From NCBI GenBank assembly GCA_041394985.1, contig JAWLBI010000001.1:4340001-4404000 (forward strand): 64,000 nucleotides of DNA, written 5' to 3'. The notes under the pieces are model-generated. The model was given only the letters and a program-made list of their open reading frames with translations. It did no database searches and was not told the DNA's origin. The translations under genes were made by a program, and so were the position numbers. This DNA comes from JAGLON01 sp041394985. GTDB taxonomy: Bacteria; Zixibacteria; MSB-5A5; GN15; JAAZOE01. Shown here one piece after another: positions 36,907-45,494 of the stretch (positions are counted from its first letter, which is position 1; each line of letters begins with the position of its first letter).

Positions 36907-36921
36907 ATCACAAGCATAAAC

Positions 36922-37311
36922 TTATTTCTTCGGGAACGTAATAAACGATATAGCTGCCCCGGTCGGATCCATTGCCGCACAGAATCTCCCGACGCCCGGT
37001 ATATCCATCGGACCGTGCATTACCTGGCCACCCAGCTTAGGGATATTCGCAGCGACGGCATCGACATCATCGACGGTAATATATGACATCCAGTGAGACG
37101 GTACTTCCTTCGGAATCTCCGGCGGCATCTGCATCATCCCGCCCTGATCCTTATCGTCTTTTTTCAGCAAGAGATAATTCATCCCCGGCATGCCGCTGTC
37201 CGTAGGCTCCCAACCGACCAGTTCCTTATAAAACTTTTTCGCCGCCTCGACGTCCCAGGTCATGAGTTCATTCCAGCAAAACGTCCCGTGCTTCGGCATT
37301 TCGTTCGCCAT
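36922..37311 (-). CDS. VOC (glyoxalase/dioxygenase-fold) family protein
   Basis: A 129-residue protein of the vicinal-oxygen-chelate fold, with two beta-alpha-beta-beta-beta modules (residues about 8-58 and 66-127). Recognisable features are FCWNELMTWDVEAAKKFYKE, the GWE strand, the second module opening YITVDDVDAVAAN, and MDPTGAAISF at the end. It resembles the small hydroxylase-like VOC proteins (Glyoxalase_6 type); substrate unknown. AAGGAG sits 7 bp before the start at 37311. Confidence 0.85.
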   Translation of the reverse strand: MANEMPKHGTFCWNELMTWDVEAAKKFYKELVGWEPTDSGMPGMNYLLLKKDDKDQGGMMQMPPEIPKEVPSHWMSYITVDDVDAVAANIPKLGGQVMHGPMDIPGVGRFCAAMDPTGAAISFITFPKK

Positions 37312-37452
37312 GATTGGATCTCCTTCTCTATACAATTATGGGTTGATGTGTCTCTGCCGTTAAGAAGATGTATTTTGTACGGATTTCCAATCACAAGGTT
37401 GTATTAATTTTTAATTTGTGATATGGAAAAACGATAGAGAAGGCGCATACCA

Positions 37453-38802
37453 TTACTGAGGCACACGCAACTGTTTTAATTTATCAGTCGGAAAATAGCG
37501 GACTTCCCGACCGACTTTTTTTGAATGCAAGTATCCGGCTGCCGATAATAGTTCCAAGTCTTTTCTCGCAGTTACTCTGCTTACTTTATAAATTGTGGAA
37601 TGTGTTTTAATCGTCGTAAATGAACCTGGATTTTTAAATAGGTGAATAACTAATTGCGTTTGCCTTTCGTTAAATTCGGATTGCGAGCCAACCGTCGTTG
37701 AAATGCGATCCTCCATTATTTTTTGTTTTTCAATATATTCATCCAGGCTCTTCTTCGCCTCATACATCTTGCGAATGTTGTAATCGATGAAGTACGTCAG
37801 GTCATTATCATCCTGCTCAGAATAAACATACGCCATGCCATACTGCTTTGATGATTTTCTAATCATCACCGATATAGGCAACACCGTTATCGCCCAATAG
37901 CCATGCTTCAGTAAATACCAATGAAACAGCGCTCTCGCCAGCCGTCCATTGCCGTCGACGAATGGATGTAAATATCCCATCCAGAAATGAAGTATTATAG
38001 CCTTGATAACCGGTCGAATATAGCCATCATCTGTTATCTCATCATTGGCATACGCCAGAAGCCGGTCAACCTCCTCCAGCATAAAGGCTTCTTTGGGCGG
38101 GATATGATAAATCGTTCCATCGTTATCATCAAAAATCATAATGTTTTCGGAATCATTGCGGAAGCGACCGATTGCATCTTTTTTAATATCAGTATCTCGA
38201 ACCAGCATTTCGTGCAATTGAAATAATGCTGTCCGATCCAGATTGACATCTTTGAAATCCTGTTCCAGCGCCAGCATTGTCTTATAATTATTCACGATCA
38301 TTCGCTCGGAATTGTTCTTAGGCTTGCGATTCTCCCGCAGGATTTTCTTTGCGGCGTCAAGAGTCGTATGCGCCCCTTCGAGCTGAGCCGAAGTAATCGA
38401 CTCTTCCATCAACCACTTTGTTTTGATGATTCTGCTTTTATATTCATCGAATTGACTGGCGGGCGACATTCCACCGGCCAACGCCCGCTCAAACTCGTCA
38501 CATTTATAATGATAATGCTCCAGCATATTCCAGTGAAAAAACTCGCCATCCTCGTTTCTCAATAACGATCGTTTTGTTGTAAATGGCAGATTGCGAAACC
38601 CTTTTAGAAAGCCCCAGAATTTCAATGGTTCTATGCCTTCTGGATAATTGAAAAACTTTATTTTATCCCAATACAGATATTTGGGTTGATTTGCCTTTAT
38701 CGCCAATTCTGAAAGTGTGAGATAGTATTCATGATTTGCATAGTCTTCAATCGTTAATCCATGTTCTGAAATATCCGGCTTTTCCAGCTTATAAACACTC
38801 AT
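37453..38802 (-). CDS. Fic family protein with N-terminal inhibitory motif and C-terminal winged helix
   Basis: A 449-residue Fic protein. The Fic core motif is HPFVDGNGRLAR (residues 279-290), intact and consistent with AMP transfer from ATP. An inhibitory-helix motif S-x3-E-G (Ser138 to Gly143, SAQLEG) lies N-terminal to it, marking a class II autoinhibited enzyme. The C-terminal 90 residues form a winged helix (about 370-445; YKVSRVTARKDLELLSAAGYL). The ATG at 38802 follows a GGAGAG site. The target is unknown. Its upstream region is packed with TTTACAT motifs, suggesting that the winged helix or a partner controls the gene. Confidence 0.93.
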   Translation of the reverse strand: MSVYKLEKPDISEHGLTIEDYANHEYYLTLSELAIKANQPKYLYWDKIKFFNYPEGIEPLKFWGFLKGFRNLPFTTKRSLLRNEDGEFFHWNMLEHYHYKCDEFERALAGGMSPASQFDEYKSRIIKTKWLMEESITSAQLEGAHTTLDAAKKILRENRKPKNNSERMIVNNYKTMLALEQDFKDVNLDRTALFQLHEMLVRDTDIKKDAIGRFRNDSENIMIFDDNDGTIYHIPPKEAFMLEEVDRLLAYANDEITDDGYIRPVIKAIILHFWMGYLHPFVDGNGRLARALFHWYLLKHGYWAITVLPISVMIRKSSKQYGMAYVYSEQDDNDLTYFIDYNIRKMYEAKKSLDEYIEKQKIMEDRISTTVGSQSEFNERQTQLVIHLFKNPGSFTTIKTHSTIYKVSRVTARKDLELLSAAGYLHSKKVGREVRYFPTDKLKQLRVPQ

Positions 38803-38819
38803 AATACTCTCCAAAAAAC

Positions 38820-38962
38820 ATGTAAAGTCTTTGCACTTCCTTTACATATTCTTTACATATCGGTCAATATATGTAAACCTTTATATAAAAATATACATAT
38901 ATTTGTCTATTGTCAAGCATAATATGTAAACTCTTTACATGTACTTTACACATTCTTTACAT
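38820..38962. promoter_or_regulatory. Array of TTTACAT / ATGTAAA heptamers upstream of the Fic gene
   Basis: Seven exact heptamers and one near match fall within 143 bp. Forward TTTACAT occurs at 38841, 38852, 38934 and 38956, plus TTTACAC at 38945; reverse ATGTAAA occurs at 38820, 38871 and 38924. Forward copies are spaced exactly 11 bp within two clusters, one helical turn. This is the pattern of a cooperative multi-site operator. It lies between the divergent Fic and C_GCAxxG_C_C genes and could control either. Confidence 0.75.
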
Positions 38963-39085
38963 GTTTTGCCGCCAGTTTACGCAAAATTCCTCAATTCCCC
39001 CCTTTTCCCGAACTTTCCCGCCCTTCCCGCGTACAATTCCCTTTACCGGGCCGAGAACGGCAAGAATATCAAATAAAGGATTTCC

Positions 39086-39511
39086 GTGAATAACAAAGAC
39101 TTCATCGAAGAGAAAATCAACCTGTACTTCTGTACTCTGGATCACAATTGTGCCGAAACCGTACTGGAAATGCTGTCGGAAAAATTCGACTTCCCCCTCG
39201 ATAAACAGGTTATCTACGCTGCCGCGGCACACAACGGCCTCGGGCAATATCGAGCCCAGTGCGGCCTCATAACCGGCGCCGTCATGTTTATCGGGATCGT
39301 TGCCCAATCGCAGGGCCGCGATAAGGATTACATTAACGCGATAACGTATGGATTGGCTGAGATATTCGATAAATCCTTCGGCGCCCTCGACTGCCGCACG
39401 CTCCGCCCTGCCGGATTTAAAGAGGACAATCCGCCGAATATCTGCAAACCGCTGGCAATCGATGCTCTCGCTCTCATCATTGATTACATAGAGAATTCCG
39501 ATTTGTTTTAA
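39086..39511 (+). CDS. C_GCAxxG_C_C family (putative redox) protein
   Basis: A 141-residue cytoplasmic protein with the spaced cysteines that name this family: the Cys of NCAETVLEML near the N-terminus, a QCGLITGAVMFIG core, the Cys in ALDCRTL and the Cys in NICKPL. The role is not established; the conserved Cys suggest metal or redox chemistry. Translation starts at GTG (39086) with AAAGGA upstream. It converges on the DMT-like gene with a 9-bp gap. Confidence 0.8.
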   Translation: MNNKDFIEEKINLYFCTLDHNCAETVLEMLSEKFDFPLDKQVIYAAAAHNGLGQYRAQCGLITGAVMFIGIVAQSQGRDKDYINAITYGLAEIFDKSFGALDCRTLRPAGFKEDNPPNICKPLAIDALALIIDYIENSDLF

Positions 39512-39520
39512 TCGGGCGAC

Positions 39521-39871
39521 TCACGACACCGGTAATTTGCGAAATAGAAAATATGCCGCGCCGACCAGACACAGACCTGCCCAGAGATAATCGAGCGATA
39601 GCTTCTGCTTCATGTACAGCGTGCAAAAACCGGCGAAGACGACCATCGTGATAATTTCCTGCATGATCTTGAGCTGCGGCAGTGTATAGAAACCGCTCCC
39701 GATCCGATTTGCCGGCACCTGCAGACAATACTCGAAAAATGCCACCCCCCAACTTATGATGATTACCCAGAACAAGGGCCTCGATCGCAAATCCTTTAAA
39801 TGCCCATACCAGGCATACGTCATAAAGAGATTCGATCCGACAAGCAACAACACCGGCACGATTTTCGACAT
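39521..39871 (-). CDS. DMT-family small membrane protein (DUF486 type)
   Basis: A 116-residue inner-membrane protein with four predicted helices (residues about 4-24, 33-52, 70-86 and 93-111). Hallmarks are LMLVGSN-like VLLLVGSNLFMTYAWYGHLK at the start and YCLQVPANRIG in the centre, both characteristic of the DUF486 branch of the drug/metabolite transporter superfamily. Function is unproven in this branch. The ribosome site is weak. Confidence 0.85.
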   Translation of the reverse strand: MSKIVPVLLLVGSNLFMTYAWYGHLKDLRSRPLFWVIIISWGVAFFEYCLQVPANRIGSGFYTLPQLKIMQEIITMVVFAGFCTLYMKQKLSLDYLWAGLCLVGAAYFLFRKLPVS

Positions 39872-39991
39872 AAGTTATTCTCACTGAAGATTTTTGGAAG
39901 GTGATACGGAATCGCGACCGATTCCGGCTGTTGAAATACTGGCATTCGGGCGGAGGCGATTAATAAACTCTCCGCCCGAAATACTCTTTTC

Positions 39992-40390
39992 CTATTTCTG
40001 GGTCGATTCGATTTCCATTTTACCCTGACCGGTAACCACTTCGCCCGTATGCTCGGGTCCTACAATCCGAATCGAAAAATGCCCGTTATCCGACTTCTGC
40101 CCGACCTTGACATATCGGGAATCGGCATTGTCCGGTAAATAGACGATGGCATTACCCTTGCCCTCCCGAACCCGCAGTCCGGTATCGATACCGGTCCCGG
40201 CGCCCGAGAAATTCCCGTACCATTCACCATTGGCATGAATCTCGCAATACCAGCGGCCGCTGTACCCATCCTTGTACGTCCAATTGGCATTTTCGAAAAC
40301 TTCGCCATATGTCCCGTATTTATATCCGCCGCAGCCGACTACGCTCAGGCATACCAACCCGAGCAACATCAATAACACTGTGTAGCGCAT
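39992..40390 (-). CDS. Small lipoprotein of unknown function
   Basis: A 132-residue lipoprotein. The signal peptide ends with the lipobox SVVGC. The mature part is a glycine- and tyrosine-rich beta sequence with a short NANWTYKDGYSGRWYCEIH region and one internal Cys. I do not recognise it. A GGGAGAGG site precedes the start. An 11-bp inverted repeat at 39945-39980 lies just downstream and may end the transcript. Confidence 0.7.
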   Translation of the reverse strand: MRYTVLLMLLGLVCLSVVGCGGYKYGTYGEVFENANWTYKDGYSGRWYCEIHANGEWYGNFSGAGTGIDTGLRVREGKGNAIVYLPDNADSRYVKVGQKSDNGHFSIRIVGPEHTGEVVTGQGKMEIESTQK

Positions 40391-40506
40391 CTGCCCTCTC
40401 CCGTCATTGCAAAAAAGACTTAATGTTTTGAATTATCTGCCACATTGTACGCGGATGGATGTATTGAGGCAATGATTTATTTCGCCGGTAATCTGAGTCT
40501 GAGGAC

Positions 40507-40543
40507 AAAATAAAATGCCGGCGAGGTATTCTCGCCCTCGCCG
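40507..40543 (-). terminator. Rho-independent terminator
   Basis: CGGCGAGG (40519-40526) and CCTCGCCG (40536-40543) form the stem; on the minus strand it is followed by GCATTTTATTTTG. It lies 19 bp past the stop of the first cysteine-rich peptide. Confidence 0.7.
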
Positions 40544-40561
40544 ACAATTATCTCCGGCCGG

Positions 40562-40777
40562 TCAATCATAGATCGGCAGCGTACACTCGTACTGATGCCA
40601 GACGCAAATCTCCTCGAACGGGTAGATTTTGCTGATACAACAGAAATGCCAGTCCTGATTGATGCACCTATACGTACAGGCACCGGGCGTCACTGCCGCG
40701 GCAGGCGAAACCATAGCGCCGATAAAAAATGATGCGGCGAACAAAACGATAAAGCCAAAACCGATAAGCTTTCTCAT
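40562..40777 (-). CDS. Secreted six-cysteine peptide, paralogue 1
   Basis: A 71-residue precursor. A Sec-type signal peptide (about residues 1-28, ending SPAAA) precedes a short mature peptide of about 43 residues. The cysteine pattern is C-x3-C-x7-CC-x10-C-x6-C, with the conserved words CTYRCIN, DWH, CVWHQY and PIYD at the very C-terminus. Two close paralogues follow in tandem. CGGAGGA precedes the start. The family is not one I can name; the cysteines suggest three disulfides or a metal site. Confidence 0.82.
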   Translation of the reverse strand: MRKLIGFGFIVLFAASFFIGAMVSPAAAVTPGACTYRCINQDWHFCCISKIYPFEEICVWHQYECTLPIYD

Positions 40778-40865
40778 GGAATCCTCCGATTTGATGATGA
40801 TCAGTTGCCAAAGGAGTCGGTTCACGGGAGTATTACTGTTTAGGCGATTACGAAACGTGATAAAC

Positions 40866-40900
40866 GAACAGGCGGAACCGGATCCTTGCTCCGCCCGTTC
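40866..40900 (-). terminator. Probable hairpin terminator
   Basis: GAACAGGCGGA (40866-40876) and TCCGCCCGTTC (40890-40900) pair with one mismatch. On the minus strand a moderately T-rich stretch follows. It lies 25 bp past the stop of peptide paralogue 2. Confidence 0.5.
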
Positions 40901-40925
40901 GCATTCATGGCCTGTGCTACCGAAA

Positions 40926-41144
40926 TCAATCGTAAATCGGGAATGTACACTCATACTGATGCCAGACACAAATCTCGGTCGGGACACCCTCAATCATGTA
41001 AATACAGCACTTGTGCCAGTCCTGATTGATGCAGCGATATGTGCAGGGAATCGGATTCTTCGCCTGAGCCTGGTCGATCATGGCGCCGGCAAAGAACGAA
41101 AGCGCGAACAGCGCGATAAGTCCTAATCCGATGATTTTACGCAT
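40926..41144 (-). CDS. Secreted six-cysteine peptide, paralogue 2
   Basis: A 72-residue precursor, the closest relative of paralogue 3 in its signal peptide (MRKIIGLGLIA start). The mature part begins near KNPIPC. The cysteine pattern is C-x3-C-x7-CC-x11-C-x6-C, with CTYRCIN, DWHKCC, CVWHQY and PIYD conserved. The ribosome site AAGGAGGTGAT is a near-full match to the 16S anti-Shine-Dalgarno sequence, implying high expression. The leader sequence just before the ATG is shared with paralogue 3. Confidence 0.82.
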   Translation of the reverse strand: MRKIIGLGLIALFALSFFAGAMIDQAQAKNPIPCTYRCINQDWHKCCIYMIEGVPTEICVWHQYECTFPIYD

Positions 41145-41349
41145 AGTATCACCTCCTTATGACGGTTACAAATTACTCAACGGGAATGCCGAGCCGTACA
41201 TTTGTACTGCCGCATTCCCGATGGCGCAGATCAATCTTCTGCAATAGCTTTCCACATTCACATTTCCTGTCGCCGCCCCGCGCGCATGAAGGCGACACAA
41301 AAAGCCGACGACAAAATGTTTCCTAAAAAGCGACACAATGAGGATATGA

Positions 41350-41577
41350 TCAGTCATAGATCGGGTACGTGCACAAATACTGATGCCAGACACACACTTC
41401 TTCCCAGGTTTGTCCGAACAGGAAATAACAGCATTTGTGCCAATCGCCGTTGATACAGCGATAAGTGCACGGTGTCGGCGGCGGAACCGGCTTTGCTTCG
41501 GCTCGGTCGATCATAACACCGGCAAAAAATGACAGCGCGAATATCGCGATAAGCCCTAATCCGATGATTTTACGCAT
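41350..41577 (-). CDS. Secreted six-cysteine peptide, paralogue 3
   Basis: A 75-residue precursor with a longer proline-rich linker (KPVPPPTP) before the first Cys. The pattern is C-x3-C-x7-CC-x11-C-x6-C. The words CTYRCIN, DWHKCC, CVWHQY and PIYD are kept, while loop residues vary. The same AAGGAGGTGAT ribosome site and upstream leader as paralogue 2 show that the duplication included regulatory sequence. A thioredoxin-like gene lies 104 bp upstream on the same strand and may act on these peptides. Confidence 0.82.
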   Translation of the reverse strand: MRKIIGLGLIAIFALSFFAGVMIDRAEAKPVPPPTPCTYRCINGDWHKCCYFLFGQTWEEVCVWHQYLCTYPIYD

Positions 41578-41681
41578 AGTATCACCTCCTTATGACGGTT
41601 AGGCGTTGCTCAAGGTGTATCCTGTATCGCATACCTGCGACAGGATGGTGTCAATCGCATTGACCGGTCTCAAGCGATAAA

Positions 41682-42266
41682 TTAGCGAGATTGTATGAGT
41701 TCCATGGCGTCCTGCGGTGTAAAACCCGCGAATACACCTGGCCCCAAAAACGCAATTGTGCCATTTTGAGAAATTCCCATGATACTCGGGAATTGATTCA
41801 TATCATAATTCAGAGGCAAACTGTGATCCGCATCACAATACACGGGGTACGGCATTTTTGTTTCTGCAATATATTCGGAAACACCCGTGCAATCGCCATT
41901 ATTGATGCCAATCACATGTAAATCAGGCGGTAGATCATCCTTGAAATCACGCCACCGCTCGACGGCATCGGTACAGGGGTCGCATCCAATCGATAACAAA
42001 AGGATGACAGTATTTTTCCCTGCCACAATATCCCGCAATGAAACGACATTTCCATCGAGATCGGTCAATTCGACCGCCGGCGGTTGCATGCCCTTCCGCA
42101 ACGTTCCCAGACGATCGAAATGCTTGCTGAAAATCTCCGCCTCATCGGCCTCGGCCCGCCATCCGACAAACCAGTTTCCCAGCAACACACCGGTGATGGC
42201 CACGATGATCGCACCAAGCGCAATACCCAGCAATGCCTTTTTGGTCACACGAATATCTCCGGACAT
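41682..42266 (-). CDS. Membrane-anchored thioredoxin-like (TlpA/redoxin) protein
   Basis: A 194-residue protein. An N-terminal membrane helix (about residues 11-33) anchors a periplasmic thioredoxin fold (about 55-190). The active-site motif is Cys95-Asp-Pro-Cys98, preceded by a VILLLSIGC strand; the cis-Pro region is NQFPSIMG. TlpA/ResA/MauD-type proteins reduce or shuffle periplasmic disulfides. A longer start at 42278 is possible, but a GGGGAGG sits directly before 42266. It is upstream of three secreted six-cysteine peptide genes on the same strand, so they are plausible substrates. An 8-bp inverted repeat lies in its leader at 42296-42317. Confidence 0.85.
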   Translation of the reverse strand: MSGDIRVTKKALLGIALGAIIVAITGVLLGNWFVGWRAEADEAEIFSKHFDRLGTLRKGMQPPAVELTDLDGNVVSLRDIVAGKNTVILLLSIGCDPCTDAVERWRDFKDDLPPDLHVIGINNGDCTGVSEYIAETKMPYPVYCDADHSLPLNYDMNQFPSIMGISQNGTIAFLGPGVFAGFTPQDAMELIQSR

Positions 42267-42559
42267 AGTCCTCCCCATAACGGATACATTGAACCATCCT
42301 GTGACTAAACACAGGATTCCGCTTCTTCAAATATGTAATATCCTTGTAACTTCGGAGACTGTGCCTTACACAATCTACACTCAGGCCCCTAAACCTGATT
42401 TGCCTATGTACACACAGTTAAGAATGCTCACACCAGAGCATATGATGATAGTAATATACTGAAACAGCCGATTGTTGGCAACAGATATATTCGTGCTATA
42501 TTAATTTTATTATTTACAATATTGCGATTAATACGATACCAAAAGAATAAATATTTTGA

Positions 42560-43654
42560 CTACTCCACGCGCTTCGAGAAGCGCATCCACGCAAATGTGA
42601 ATATCGACAGACTGAATACGACCAGCGACCCGATGTCCCGATACAGCTCGAGAACACCTGCTCCCTTCATCATAATCCCGCGCACGATCGCCATGAAGTA
42701 TCTGAGCGGATTCAGATATGTCAAATACTGCACACTCTCCGGCATATTCGAAATCGGGTTGAAAAATCCGGAAGTCAGAATCGCAAAAATCGAAAAGAAC
42801 CATGCGAAAAACATTGCCTGCTGCTGGGTGCCGGTCACGGTCGAAATGAACATCCCCACACCGAGCGTCGTAAAAAGAAAAACGAATGCCACACCGTACA
42901 ATAACAGCCACGACCCGGCGAACGGGATATTGAACCAGAGAATCCCGAAAGCCAGTGCGATCGACATCTCGATATACCCCAAAATCGCAAATGGAATCGT
43001 CTTGCCCAGAATAAACGCGGGCGTCGAAATCGGAGTTACCATGAGCTGCTCCAGCGTACCCATTTCCCGCTCGCGCACAATAGCCATAGACGTCAACATA
43101 ACCGTTATCATCGTCAGCAACACCGCGACGATTCCCGGCACCATATAATACACCGACTCGGCTTCCGGGTTATACAAAAGTCGCTGCCGCATTGTAATCG
43201 GGCTGGCCAGGGCCGAATAATCACTGTTAAACCGAGCCGTAATCAATCCGGCATATCCCATCGAGATGGCGGCTGAATTCGCATTCGTCGCATCGACAAT
43301 CATACCTGCGGTCACTCCCTGACCGGTATAGATATTTTCTGAAAAATCCTCCGGAATGATTATTGCCGCATCGAATCGATTTTCGGTAAATGCTTCGTTG
43401 ACGTCCGGTAACGGAATATCCGAGGCCGTCGTGATGAAATACCCGCCCGACGAGAAATCCCGAATATATTCGCGGGAGAGCGAACTGTTGTCATAATCAT
43501 AGAACGCCGTTCGAATATTCTTCACATCGACATTGATGGCATAACCGAGTATCAGCAACTGAATCATCGGCATCAGGAATATCATCCGCAGCATATTGCG
43601 ATCACGAAATACCTGATAGAACTCCTTACGCACTAATGCCAGAATCGTCCGCAT
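42560..43654 (-). CDS. ABC-2 type permease (YbhR/YbhS-like)
   Basis: A 364-residue inner-membrane permease. It has an N-terminal helix after the DRNMLRMIFLMP motif, a large periplasmic segment (about residues 45-165) and five C-terminal helices, including VLLTMITVMLTSMAIVREREMGTLEQLMVTP written across two helices and the coupling loop. It is the last gene of a seven-gene export operon and follows the other permease by 3 bp. The two probably form a heterodimer, as in YbhS-YbhR. Likely role: drug or lipid-like efflux. Confidence 0.9.
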   Translation of the reverse strand: MRTILALVRKEFYQVFRDRNMLRMIFLMPMIQLLILGYAINVDVKNIRTAFYDYDNSSLSREYIRDFSSGGYFITTASDIPLPDVNEAFTENRFDAAIIIPEDFSENIYTGQGVTAGMIVDATNANSAAISMGYAGLITARFNSDYSALASPITMRQRLLYNPEAESVYYMVPGIVAVLLTMITVMLTSMAIVREREMGTLEQLMVTPISTPAFILGKTIPFAILGYIEMSIALAFGILWFNIPFAGSWLLLYGVAFVFLFTTLGVGMFISTVTGTQQQAMFFAWFFSIFAILTSGFFNPISNMPESVQYLTYLNPLRYFMAIVRGIMMKGAGVLELYRDIGSLVVFSLSIFTFAWMRFSKRVE

Positions 43655-43657
43655 TCC

Positions 43658-44764
43658 CTATCCAATCTTCATCTTAAACTTCTTGGCTGCTATTCCCAAT
43701 AACACGAGCGTCATCACGATCAACACTGCCGCCTGAGGCCACAATACTTCGATTCCCGATCCTTTGAGCATGATACCTCGTATAATCAGAATAAAATATT
43801 TGGCCGGAATGATACTCGTCACCCATTGCAGAAACAGCGGCATGTTCTTTATCTCGAACACGAATCCGGACAGCATTACCGAGGGCAACATCGTGACCGT
43901 CAACGCCGCCATCATGGCCAGTTGCTGGGTTTTGACAAGCGTCGATATGAGCACCCCGATCGACAGCGCCGCGATGACATAAATAACTCCAAATACGAAC
44001 AAGAGAAGATTCGATCCCGTCATCGGCACATGGAAGTGTAAAATGGCAAAACCATATACCAGTAACCCGTCAAACAGCGCCAGTCCGATATATGGCAAAA
44101 CCTTGCCGATAATGATTTGCCTCGGCGTAACCGGAGACGTCAAAAGCTGCTCCAGCGTTCCTGTCTCCTTCTCACGCGCAATCGTAATCGATGTCAACAG
44201 CGCGGAAATCATCATCAGGATGACGCCGACCAATCCCGGCACGAAGAAATGCGACGACTTTAAATCCGGATTGTACAACACCTGATGCGACATCGTCACA
44301 CCCGGTAGTTCCATCCCCGGAGGGAGCATACTCACTAAATACTGGTTGAAAACCGCCGCGGCATAATTTCCTGCTGCCGCCGCCAGATTCGCATCCGCGC
44401 CATCTAATAGCAATCCAACCTGATACTCGGTGCGATTCGCCAGCGCCTCGGCAAAGCCGGGCTTGATAACCAGCACGACATGCGCATCTGTCAACTTGAG
44501 AACCCGCTCCGGATCATCCAATTGCACCTGTGATTCTGCTGGGATAAAATAACCCGAGGAAAAATACTTCGTGACCAGCTCACGAGACTCGACCGATTTG
44601 TCGAAATCCAACACGCCAAGCTTGATGTTTTTGATATCGAGATTAATTGCATAGCCATAAAGGAATGTCATCAGAAGCGGCATCAGTATCGCGATAAACA
44701 GCGACCGGACATCGCGGCGGATATGCATGATTTCTTTTCGAGCGATATGTATGATCTTATGCAT
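43658..44764 (-). CDS. ABC-2 type permease (YbhS/YbhR-like)
   Basis: A 368-residue permease with the same plan as its neighbour: a first helix near FIAILMPLLMTFLYGYA, a periplasmic domain (about residues 45-165), then five helices with the coupling helix TIAREKETGTLEQLLTSP. The start overlaps the upstream ATPase gene by 8 bp, so the two are translationally coupled. Confidence 0.9.
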   Translation of the reverse strand: MHKIIHIARKEIMHIRRDVRSLFIAILMPLLMTFLYGYAINLDIKNIKLGVLDFDKSVESRELVTKYFSSGYFIPAESQVQLDDPERVLKLTDAHVVLVIKPGFAEALANRTEYQVGLLLDGADANLAAAAGNYAAAVFNQYLVSMLPPGMELPGVTMSHQVLYNPDLKSSHFFVPGLVGVILMMISALLTSITIAREKETGTLEQLLTSPVTPRQIIIGKVLPYIGLALFDGLLVYGFAILHFHVPMTGSNLLLFVFGVIYVIAALSIGVLISTLVKTQQLAMMAALTVTMLPSVMLSGFVFEIKNMPLFLQWVTSIIPAKYFILIIRGIMLKGSGIEVLWPQAAVLIVMTLVLLGIAAKKFKMKIG

Positions 44765-45494
44765 TATTCGCTTCCGCCGATATGAGACTGATAAAGGTTT
44801 CCTGCAAATCCGGCTGCCCGTGTTTTTTAATGAGTTCCTTCGGATTACCCAGTTCGACGATTTCCCCCCGGTGCATGATGGAAATCCGCCCGCAAAATTC
44901 CGCCTCGTCCATATAATGCGTCGTCACAAATAGCGTCGTCCCGGCCTCCGCTAATCTATAAAGCATCTCCCAGAATCTCCGCCGAAACACCGGATCGACA
45001 CCGCCGGTCGGTTCATCAAGGAACAAAATCTTCGGCTCGTGTAAAATGGCTGCACCCAGTGCCAGCCTCTGTCGCCAGCCAACCGGCAATGCCATCGACG
45101 GCCGGTCAATAAAATCGGCCAGGCTCAATGTCTCGATCACCTTGTCAATCCGATCTTTCAACTGCTTCCGAGGAATGCGATACACTGACCCATAAAACGT
45201 CAAATTTTCCATCCCGGTCAGATCCGGATACAATGAGAATTTCTGCGACATATACCCGATGCTGTGTTTTATTTTTTCATTTTCCTTGTATATATCGTAT
45301 CCCGCAACAGTCCCACTGCCGGACGTCGGCAACAATAACCCGCACAGCATACGAATCGCCGTCGTCTTCCCTGCGCCGTTGGCGCCGAGAAATCCGAATA
45401 TCTCGCCGGTCTCGACCGACAAACTGATAGAGTTCACGGCCGTAAAATCACCGAACTTCTTCGTCAAATCGACTACATCAACCGCGCGACTCAT
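44757..45494 (-). CDS. ABC transporter ATPase (second half of a split YbhF-type pair)
   Basis: A 245-residue ATPase. Walker A GANGAGKTT, Walker B ILFLDEP and the switch His in TTHYMDEAEF are intact. The signature motif, however, is LPVGWRQR instead of LSGGxxQR. This is seen in the second nucleotide-binding half of YbhF-like proteins. It abuts the preceding ATPase gene with no gap. With the partner's normal signature it can form one standard and one degenerate ATP site. Confidence 0.9.
   Translation of the reverse strand: MSRAVDVVDLTKKFGDFTAVNSISLSVETGEIFGFLGANGAGKTTAIRMLCGLLLPTSGSGTVAGYDIYKENEKIKHSIGYMSQKFSLYPDLTGMENLTFYGSVYRIPRKQLKDRIDKVIETLSLADFIDRPSMALPVGWRQRLALGAAILHEPKILFLDEPTGGVDPVFRRRFWEMLYRLAEAGTTLFVTTHYMDEAEFCGRISIMHRGEIVELGNPKELIKKHGQPDLQETFISLISAEANNA

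Noticed and set aside
38820..38962. Replication iterons
   Set aside because: Phased heptamers could be iterons, but there is no replication initiator gene; the array sits in a promoter region between divergent genes.
41166..41393. A fourth peptide gene between paralogues 2 and 3
   Set aside because: The frame lacks a signal peptide and all conserved words of the family, and overlaps paralogue 3 out of frame.
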